NCBI GenBank assembly: GCA_902476265.1
Contig: CABSCP010000001.1
Coordinates: 484,286-548,285, forward strand
Reading direction: 5' to 3'
DNA length: 64,000 nucleotides
DNA from: an uncultured Lachnospiraceae bacterium
Lineage (GTDB): Bacteria > Bacillota > Clostridia > Lachnospirales > Lachnospiraceae
In this document: in pieces, positions 58,289 to 64,000 of the stretch
How positions within the stretch are numbered: the first letter of the stretch is position 1
How the letters are laid out: every line of letters begins with the position of its first letter
Made by a program: the position numbers and the translations under genes
Notes under the pieces: generated by a model
What the model was told of the DNA's origin: nothing
The model's database searches: none
The model's input: the letters and a program-made list of their open reading frames with translations, nothing else

Positions 58289-58684
58289 ATGTGGGTATGC
58301 CCAAAATGTAGGAGAGAATTTAAAAAAACAAATCAGGGGCATTATTGCGGAGAGGCACCTAAAACAGTAATAGAATATATAGAATCACAATCTTTAGAAA
58401 AGCAGTCCCATCTGACCAAAATAGCGACCATAATACGAGATAGTGTTCCATGTGTAAATGAACGTATAGCATGGAGTATGCCAACCTATGAAAAAGCAGG
58501 AAAATCCGTTTCCTTTTCTGCCTGTCAAAATCATGTTAGCCTCTATGTTGGCAGTGAAGCTATTGAGAAATTTGAATCTGAGTTAAATGGATTTATCACT
58601 AAGAAAAACGCTATTTATCTTCCTTATAACAAAACTTTGCCATCAAAGTTGATTGAGGATATTGTAAAATGGTGTTTAATGTAG
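58289..58684 (+). CDS. DUF1801 protein with N-terminal zinc finger
   Basis: The 131-residue protein starts with a MWVCPKCRREF zinc knuckle and HYC, followed by a DUF1801 domain (IRDSVPCVNERIAWSMPTYEKAG, HVSLYVGSEAIEKF, LPYNKTLPSKLIEDIV). DUF1801 includes the iron-chaperone-like YdhG fold. Function unknown. Confidence 0.84.
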   Translation: MWVCPKCRREFKKTNQGHYCGEAPKTVIEYIESQSLEKQSHLTKIATIIRDSVPCVNERIAWSMPTYEKAGKSVSFSACQNHVSLYVGSEAIEKFESELNGFITKKNAIYLPYNKTLPSKLIEDIVKWCLM

Positions 58685-58705
58685 TCCAACTTTGAAGTTG
58701 TAGGG
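58684..58705 (+). repeat. R-tail-like junction element
   Basis: CAACTTTGAAGTTGTAG at 58688-58704 equals the 3' end of R copy 3 (51784-51800) base for base. It overlaps the preceding stop region and provides the junction to the next GNAT. Confidence 0.8.
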
Positions 58706-58713
58706 GGAAACAG

Positions 58714-59529
58714 ATGATAAATAATTTGATCATAAGGCCGGAAAACTCTGATGACTATAAAGAGACCGAATTAATGACAATGCGCAGCTTTTGGAATAAG
58801 TACTGGCCGGGATGTACAGAGCATCTATTGATTCGGATTATCAGAGAATCGGAAGATTATAGGCCAGAGCTTAGCCGTGTGGCAGAGCTGGATGGTAAAA
58901 TTGTAGGAGCTGTCTATTACACAAAAGCATGGATCGTGGATGGAGATATCAGACATGAGGTAGTGACCTTTGGACCATTGGCTGTTGAACCTACACTTGA
59001 AGGGAATGATATTGGCGGCGCGCTGATGAAAGAAACGATAAAGCTTGCAAAAGAAGCCGGCGCAGCTGGAATTGTTATTACCGGGGAACCGAACTACTAT
59101 CCGAGATTTGGATTTAAAAGATGTTCGGAATTTGGCATTACTGATATAAATGGAAATACTTATGATGCGTTAATGTGTCTTCCATTAAATGATGATTTTT
59201 CTTCAATTACAGGAAAACTGATGGAAAGTTCTGATTTTGAAAAACTTGAAGAGGAAGAAATACGAAACGAGATGAGTAAGGAATTTCCTTCGTATCGAAA
59301 AGTAAAAGTAATGGATGGGTTTATGCAGATTTTTGAACAGCATTTAGGAGTTGTTGAATCTGTGAAGGATGAAATATATCATGTTCGTTACTGGGAAAAG
59401 GTAATCCCTGCGAAAGTGTCAGAAAATATAGATGAAAAGCCGGTAGTCGGAAGTGATGTTCAGTTTGTCTGGAATCATAAGGGAGATTCTACAATCACTA
59501 AAGTGTTCCGTAATTTGTTGGAGAATTGA
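58714..59529 (+). CDS. GNAT family N-acetyltransferase, two-part
   Basis: The 271-residue protein has an N-terminal GNAT domain (about 1-150: IIRPENSDDYKETELMTMRS, VTFGPLAVEPTLEGNDIGGALM, YYPRFGFKRCSEFGI, as in YhbS-type acetyltransferases). An additional C-terminal half of about 110 residues is not recognised (DGFMQIFEQHLGVVESVKDE). Substrate unknown. Start after AGGGGG. Confidence 0.85.
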   Translation: MINNLIIRPENSDDYKETELMTMRSFWNKYWPGCTEHLLIRIIRESEDYRPELSRVAELDGKIVGAVYYTKAWIVDGDIRHEVVTFGPLAVEPTLEGNDIGGALMKETIKLAKEAGAAGIVITGEPNYYPRFGFKRCSEFGITDINGNTYDALMCLPLNDDFSSITGKLMESSDFEKLEEEEIRNEMSKEFPSYRKVKVMDGFMQIFEQHLGVVESVKDEIYHVRYWEKVIPAKVSENIDEKPVVGSDVQFVWNHKGDSTITKVFRNLLEN

Positions 59530-59570
59530 TTTAAATCACATAGCGCATAGTATTCGTGGAGGGAATTTAG

Positions 59571-60277
59571 ATGGATTTTAGAAAAACATTTGATAAAATA
59601 CCAACAGAATTTAACAAATATCGTCCAAGATATTGCCCGGAAGTTTTTGAAAAACTGTGCTGTATTTGTTCCTTAAACCCAGAGAAAGAAGTGCTTGAGA
59701 TTGGCCCCGGAACAGGTCAGGCCACAGAGCCGATACTGGCAACAGGGTGTAAGTATACGGCAATAGAACTTGGAGAAAATTTCACCTCATTTATGAAAGA
59801 AAAGTTTTTTTCCCTGAAAATACATTTGATTTAATCTATTCAGCGGCTGCTATACAATGGATTCCGGAAGAAATTGCTTTCTCAAAGACATTTCAAATGT
59901 TAAAACCGGGCGGTTATCTGGCAATGTTTATGACGCGGTCTGATGAAAAAAGTGCAAATGGAGACTTGTATCAAAGAATTGATCAAATATATAAAGAACA
60001 TTTTCAGGTGAAACAACGATATAATTGTAGAATGAATTATGAAAATGTTTTGAATTATGGTTTTGAGAAATATGCATATTATGAGTGGAAAAAGGAGCGG
60101 ACACTTACTTCTGATGAATATATCTCATACATCAGTACACATTGCGAACATATAACGTTGGAGGAACCTTATCAATCCGCATTCTATGATGGGATCAGAG
60201 CTGCGGTTATGGAAAATGGTGACCGGATAACAATAATAGATACGATCCCTCTGTATCTGGTCCAAAAACCGGTATAA
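59571..60277 (+). pseudogene. Class I SAM methyltransferase, internal deletion and frameshift
   Basis: The N-terminal part (YRPRYCPEVFEKL, VLEIGPGTGQATEPIL, ELGENFTSFMKEK) stops at 59834. The C-terminal part continues in another frame from about 59816 (PENTFDLIYSAAAIQWI, MLKPGGYLAMF, to LYLVQKPV). About 20 residues between motif II and motif IV are missing at the T7 tract around 59805-59811, which shifts the frame. An intact protein would be about 250 residues. Confidence 0.85.
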
Positions 60278-60320
60278 GTTCCAGTGTGAAGAAAAATACG
60301 GAAAAAAGGAGAAGAGGAGT

Positions 60321-60824
60321 ATGTATCAATCAAAAAAGCAAAAAACAATGACGTATCTGGTCCTTGGAATCTATCTGGTTCTGCTAATATGGCTGGTACT
60401 GTTTAAACTCACGGTCAATTTTGGAGAATTGGCCCGTTTCAGAAGTTTTAACTACATTCCCTTTTATTATGATTCCGCTGTCAGTTTTCATGCAAAAGAA
60501 GTGATTTATAATATCCTGATTTTCATACCGTTAGGAGTATACATCGCAGTTTTGAAGAAGGAATGGCCTTTTGCATTAAAAATTGTTCCGTGCCTGTTTT
60601 TAAGCATTGCTTTTGAAATAGCACAGTTTGTATTTGCCATCGGCGCAAGTGATATAACGGATGTTATTACCAATACATTGGGCGGTATCATCGGAATCGT
60701 TCTGGGGTTCTGCCTCAGAAAAATTTTCAGGCAGAAACATATGGCAATCATCAATATTTCAGGTGGCCTGATCGAAGGTGTGGCCGTTACGCTCCTTGCA
60801 ATTTTGTTGATTGCAAACAGATGA
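60321..60824 (+). CDS. VanZ-like membrane protein
   Basis: The 167-residue protein has about five helices and the VanZ pattern: LVLFKLTVNFGELARFRSFNYIPF, NILIFIPLGVYIAVL, FEIAQFVFAIGASDITDVITNTLGGIIG. The family is linked to teicoplanin resistance (VanZ) but most members are of unknown function. GGAG precedes the ATG. Confidence 0.86.
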   Translation: MYQSKKQKTMTYLVLGIYLVLLIWLVLFKLTVNFGELARFRSFNYIPFYYDSAVSFHAKEVIYNILIFIPLGVYIAVLKKEWPFALKIVPCLFLSIAFEIAQFVFAIGASDITDVITNTLGGIIGIVLGFCLRKIFRQKHMAIINISGGLIEGVAVTLLAILLIANR

Positions 60825-60868
60825 ATCAGGGGCATAAAAACGGAATTGGGCTGGAGGAATCAGCGAAT

Positions 60869-61408
60869 ATGAAAAGGTACATTGCATTTTTACGAGGGAT
60901 CAATATAAGCGGTAAAAACAAGATTTCAATGGCAGAATTAAAGAAGGGCTTTGAAGAACTCGCGTTTCATGAAGTAAAAACTTATCTGAACAGCGGGAAT
61001 GTGATTTTTTCGGCTGATGAAGATCATGCAGAGTGTCTTGTCAATCAAATTGAAATTATGATAACAAGCCGATTTGGTTTGGAGATTCCTGTTTTTATTC
61101 TGTCAAAGGAAGAACTTGAGGAAATTCTGCAGAATGCTCCCGAATGGTGGGGCAATGACAATAAGGAAATCTATGATAATCTAATCTTCATTATGCCTCC
61201 GGCAACATTTGCGGAAGTGTTTCATGAGATTGGAGAACCCAAAGAAGGCCTGGAGAAGATAAAAGATTATAAAGAAACCGTATTTTGGTCTTTTGACCGA
61301 AAGAACTATCAAAAAACAAACTGGTGGTCAAAGACGGCAAGCGCCGATATCGGTAAAAAACTGACAATAAGAACGGCAAACACGGTCAGGAAAATAGTGG
61401 AAATGTAA
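60869..61408 (+). CDS. DUF1697 family protein
   Basis: The 179-residue protein has DUF1697 markers: YIAFLRGINISGKNKISMAEL, VKTYLNSGNVIFSADED and WWSKTASADIGKKLTIRTANT. Function unknown; common in Firmicutes accessory regions. GGAGG stands 11 bases before ATG 60869; an earlier ATG at 60821 overlaps the VanZ stop. Confidence 0.86.
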   Translation: MKRYIAFLRGINISGKNKISMAELKKGFEELAFHEVKTYLNSGNVIFSADEDHAECLVNQIEIMITSRFGLEIPVFILSKEELEEILQNAPEWWGNDNKEIYDNLIFIMPPATFAEVFHEIGEPKEGLEKIKDYKETVFWSFDRKNYQKTNWWSKTASADIGKKLTIRTANTVRKIVEM

Positions 61409-61516
61409 TTTGTGATCGCGATACAGGTGCAGATGGCCAGGGAGGATATCGGGCAGCAGGCCGCTTGCTATTGATACGTTATTGTCTTCTCCAGGTGACA
61501 TATTTGCATTTGCCTG
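61409..61516 (+). other. Intergenic spacer with GC-richer relic
   Basis: A GC-richer stretch at 61413-61470 reads QVQMAREDIGQQAACY before a stop, unlike its surroundings. It may be a remnant of another gene. No R or S element was seen. Confidence 0.35.
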
Positions 61517-61570
61517 GTGGTGGATATCCCTAAAAAATACTTTATAATGAGTGATAAAGAGGTGATATCT

Positions 61571-62245
61571 GTGAAATTAGAAGAAAAGTTACAAATATTG
61601 AGAAAAAAGAATGGATATTCTCAAGAACAATTAGCCGATAAACTTGGTATAGCCCGCCAAACGATCAGTAAATGGGAAAATGGACAAGCGATTCCGGGAC
61701 TGAACGTGTTAATCGCGCTGAGTAAATTGTATGGGATAGCGATTGACAGAATTGTTAAGGATGATGATGAATGTAATTTACTCATTTATAAAGGTGCGGA
61801 TATTAATATAGGGGAAGTGATTTCCTTTTTAATCCGTGCCAAAAGAAGCACTTATCCTGTCAATGAAAATAAAGTTGCTTCATCAAGAACAAAGTCACAT
61901 GATTATAGTTACAGTGAAAACGGATACAAGTACCTTGATACCTACTTAGGGGGAGAGAAGTTTTCTGGTTCTGAGGCCGTTTGGCATCAAGATAATCCTA
62001 TATGGAGCATGAATTATATCGGACGCATTATCGGGGATTTTTTTGATAACGATTTTCTGAAAGAGGCTTTATTAAATGTTACAGATGATATTCCTTATCG
62101 CGGCCCTGAAATTTTTGTAAAAGGCGATTATCATTATCATTGTAAAGTGGAAGGCGATTTCGTCTGGTTTCAAGGATATGAAGAAATCTTTTACCTGAAA
62201 GAAAAGATTTATGAATGCTGTTTTCACGGAGGTATTATCAGCTGA
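61571..62245 (+). CDS. XRE-type HTH regulator with DUF5680 domain
   Basis: The 224-residue protein has an N-terminal HTH_3 (LRKKNGYSQEQLADKLGIAR, TISKWENGQAIPGLNVLIAL) and a C-terminal DUF5680 domain (about 95-220: SYSENGYKYLDTYLGGEKFSG, YIGRIIGDFF, RGPEIFVKGDYHYHC). The C-terminal part may sense a ligand. GTG 61571 after AGAGGTGAT is preferred; ATG 61547 is possible. Its stop overlaps the next start. Confidence 0.85.
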   Translation: MKLEEKLQILRKKNGYSQEQLADKLGIARQTISKWENGQAIPGLNVLIALSKLYGIAIDRIVKDDDECNLLIYKGADINIGEVISFLIRAKRSTYPVNENKVASSRTKSHDYSYSENGYKYLDTYLGGEKFSGSEAVWHQDNPIWSMNYIGRIIGDFFDNDFLKEALLNVTDDIPYRGPEIFVKGDYHYHCKVEGDFVWFQGYEEIFYLKEKIYECCFHGGIIS

Positions 62246-63087
62246 TGGAAATGATAGAAAGGCATATAAAAACCAAAGATTATTTAACAAAATCGAACCT
62301 TCCTGCCAGTGATTATGTCATAAATCCATATGTTGGATGTCCTCATGCCTGTAAATATTGTTACGCCAGATTTATGAAAAGGTTTACAGGACATACAGAA
62401 GAATGGGGGACTTTTATAGACATAAAAGAATGCGATAAACCTGTCAATTTAAAAAGACTTCAAGGGAAATCAGTATTTATTTCGTCCGTTACGGATTGTT
62501 ATAATCAATATGAAAAGAAGTATTGTATTACCAGAAATATTTTGGAGCAGCTTATCAATGTTGATTGTCATATAACGATTTCTACCAAATCAGATTTAAT
62601 TCTGCGGGATATTGATATATTAAGAAAAATTCCAAATCTTACCGTGGCGTTTTCACTGAATACACTGGATGAAAAATTCAGAAAAGATATGGATAATGCA
62701 AGTACAATTGAAAATAGGCTGCATGCAATAAAAAAATTACACGAAGCAGGAATCGATACAGTTTTGTTTATATCTCCTATATTCCCGTATATCACTGACT
62801 GGAAGAAGATCATTGAAAATACAAGGAACATCGTAAATGAATATTGGTTTGAAAACCTGAATCTCAGAGGTTCTTATAAACAGATGATACTGGCATATAT
62901 TGATTCAAATTATTGTAATCTGTCAAAAGAGTATAGAAAAATATTTGTGCAGAAAGATAATACTTATTGGGACAATTTAGCAAATTCGATAAAGGAATAT
63001 TGCGACGATATGAATTTAAACTATAGTAACTATTTTTACCACAACAAGCTGGTTAAAGAGAAAATGGGGCAAATAAACGTTCCTTGA
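62245..63087 (+). CDS. Radical SAM protein, SPL-like
   Basis: The 280-residue radical SAM protein has the cluster motif CPHACKYC (Cys32, Cys36, Cys39) and VFISSVTDCYNQYEKKY, TISTKSDLILRDIDIL and FSLNTLDEKF, as in Rv2578c/SPL-type small radical SAM proteins. Its substrate is unknown. It overlaps the XRE gene (TGATG), suggesting the regulator controls it. ATG 62251 is a possible alternative start. Confidence 0.86.
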   Translation: MEMIERHIKTKDYLTKSNLPASDYVINPYVGCPHACKYCYARFMKRFTGHTEEWGTFIDIKECDKPVNLKRLQGKSVFISSVTDCYNQYEKKYCITRNILEQLINVDCHITISTKSDLILRDIDILRKIPNLTVAFSLNTLDEKFRKDMDNASTIENRLHAIKKLHEAGIDTVLFISPIFPYITDWKKIIENTRNIVNEYWFENLNLRGSYKQMILAYIDSNYCNLSKEYRKIFVQKDNTYWDNLANSIKEYCDDMNLNYSNYFYHNKLVKEKMGQINVP

Positions 63088-63108
63088 GGAATATGGGAGG
63101 GATTACCA

Positions 63109-63570
63109 ATGCATAATTTTTTTGAAGCATTAATCAGTGAAAGGAAAAATGCAGCGTTACCCGACGAGTTCGATTATTTTGGAAAACTGATCGGGAGTTG
63201 GGAAATAGACTATATTGAGGGCAACAATTCCCCTGCAATTAAAGGGGAATGGCATTTCTCATGGGTTCTCGAAGGAATGGCGATTCAGGATGTTATTATT
63301 TTGCCCGATTATGAATATGGGTCATCCCTGCGTATCTATAATCCCGGGACACACGCATGGGATGTAGTTTATGGGTATACCGGAAGAATAATAAGGCTTG
63401 AAGCAAAAAAACAAGATGACAAGATCATACTCACCTTTGTCAATGATGAAAGAAGAAAGTGGATTTTCACGAAGATTGAGGATAATCGTTTTCATTGGGA
63501 AAATGTTACTTTAAAAGATGATGGGGAAAGGTATGTAAATGCAGAAATATATGCTGAACGTATCAAATGA
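63109..63570 (+). CDS. DUF1579-like beta-barrel protein
   Basis: The 153-residue protein resembles DUF1579 or related lipocalin-like proteins: FDYFGKLIGSWEIDYIE, GEWHFSWVLEGMAIQDV, SSLRIYNPGTHAWDVVYGYT. Function unknown. GGGAGG lies before the ATG. Confidence 0.7.
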   Translation: MHNFFEALISERKNAALPDEFDYFGKLIGSWEIDYIEGNNSPAIKGEWHFSWVLEGMAIQDVIILPDYEYGSSLRIYNPGTHAWDVVYGYTGRIIRLEAKKQDDKIILTFVNDERRKWIFTKIEDNRFHWENVTLKDDGERYVNAEIYAERIK

Positions 63571-63675
63571 AGTTGGGGGCAAAATACCTTTTGACCCTGG
63601 CATCATCAAATAATCACAGCTCATAGTGAGAGAACGCCGATGCGGCGGCTATAAATACCGATTTTGCGGAGGAAT

Positions 63676-63855
63676 ATGGATGTGTTAAAAAAAAGAAAAA
63701 TTGTACGCGGTATTGTATTGATAATTTTATTGATCTGTACGGTCTGCATCATAGATTCTCTTGTGAGAGATCCTCTTGATACCGGTATATTATTTCCGGC
63801 GATTGCAGTTACCATAGGTTTTTATGTACTTAGTAAAGATAAAGACAAAAAATAA
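63676..63855 (+). CDS. Small membrane protein with two helices
   Basis: The 59-residue protein has two hydrophobic segments (about 13-28 and 39-52) and a charged C terminus (SKDKDKK). Not recognised. GGAGG lies just before ATG 63676; GTG 63682 is possible. Confidence 0.6.
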   Translation: MDVLKKRKIVRGIVLIILLICTVCIIDSLVRDPLDTGILFPAIAVTIGFYVLSKDKDKK

Positions 63856-64000
63856 TCAGATTTTTCACTTTTAGCAGAGCATTTCCCATTAAAGACGTAT
63901 ATAACGGAACAACTGAACCGTCTTTCGATGTTTGTTTTTGAAAAAATAAGTTCTCGGAATTAGATAAATCTAATTCCAATGCAGATTGAAAATTGAATAT
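63856..64000. other. 3' end of window, no gene seen
   Basis: AAAGACG (about 63892) and CGTCTTT (about 63919) form a 7-bp inverted repeat with a 20-base loop but no T run. Nothing else is supported. Confidence 0.4.

Noticed and set aside
45700..64000. CRISPR array or insertion-sequence repeats
   Set aside because: R and S copies are not regularly spaced, each gap holds a whole gene, and no transposase or cas gene is present.

Overview
The window looks like a chromosome segment of a spore-forming Clostridia bacterium, most likely Lachnospiraceae. Supporting signs are a SipL-type spore-coat gene, strong GGAGG ribosome-binding sites, a DUF1934 protein, a long-form RsmH, hybrid histidine kinases and the family makeup as a whole. 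This placement is inference; no rRNA or tRNA gene is present. Two regions of different character meet near 45.7 kb: a moderately GC-rich, mostly ordinary chromosomal part (1-45.7 kb), and an AT-rich accessory part (45.7-64 kb) of small, unrelated, nearly all plus-strand genes.

Layout of the first part: pyrK-pyrD; sipL; an SGNH hydrolase; a uridine-kinase-like gene and a Uma2 gene on the minus strand; ispE with a FadR/GntR regulator; a small exported protein, murI and a DUF1934 gene; a heterodimeric ABC exporter with a MarR regulator; xpaC, telA and a zinc-ribbon gene; a HAD phosphatase; an AGCS symporter; rsmH; a guaA whose glutaminase domain is cut down and has lost its catalytic residues; a hybrid kinase with an orphan binding lipoprotein; a second, soluble hybrid kinase; an ABC-2 exporter divergent from a LytTR-DUF3021 pair; a TetR regulator next to a second ABC exporter with a matching operator-like site; an MFS gene; an AT-rich AlbA_2 gene that looks inserted; a two-component operon with two accessory envelope proteins, followed by a cell-wall amidase-deacetylase fusion preceded by four 11-bp direct repeats; a double GNAT; a nitroreductase; and a P-type ATPase behind a yybP-ykoY (Mn2+) riboswitch with a visible terminator.

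The second part is the most unusual. About 20 single-gene units (GNATs, four DUF3795 cysteine-rich proteins, DUF4177, SnoaL-like, EFR1 ferredoxin, DinB-like, DUF3916-like, Ntn hydrolase, Vat/CatB-like acetyltransferase, CPBP protease, DUF1801, VanZ, DUF1697, XRE-DUF5680, radical SAM and others) follow one another head to tail. Many gene-gene junctions carry one of two recurring elements. The long R element (about 75 bp, four full copies and one truncated) holds a 10-bp hairpin whose arms co-vary between copies. The short S element (about 35 bp) has AATTC/GAATT-type ends around a G/C-rich core. The elements lie between the stop of one gene and the ribosome-binding site of the next. Five gene remnants occur here and none was noticed in the first part: a frameshifted GNAT, a deleted arginase-family gene, a truncated duplicate of the Ntn hydrolase fused to an R element, a truncated SAP-domain gene, and a methyltransferase with an internal deletion. 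The picture resembles an integron-like cassette array without a recombinase in view. That mechanism is inference; the repeats, the covariation and the decayed copies are visible directly. A catalase gene on the minus strand with its own strong promoter interrupts the array.
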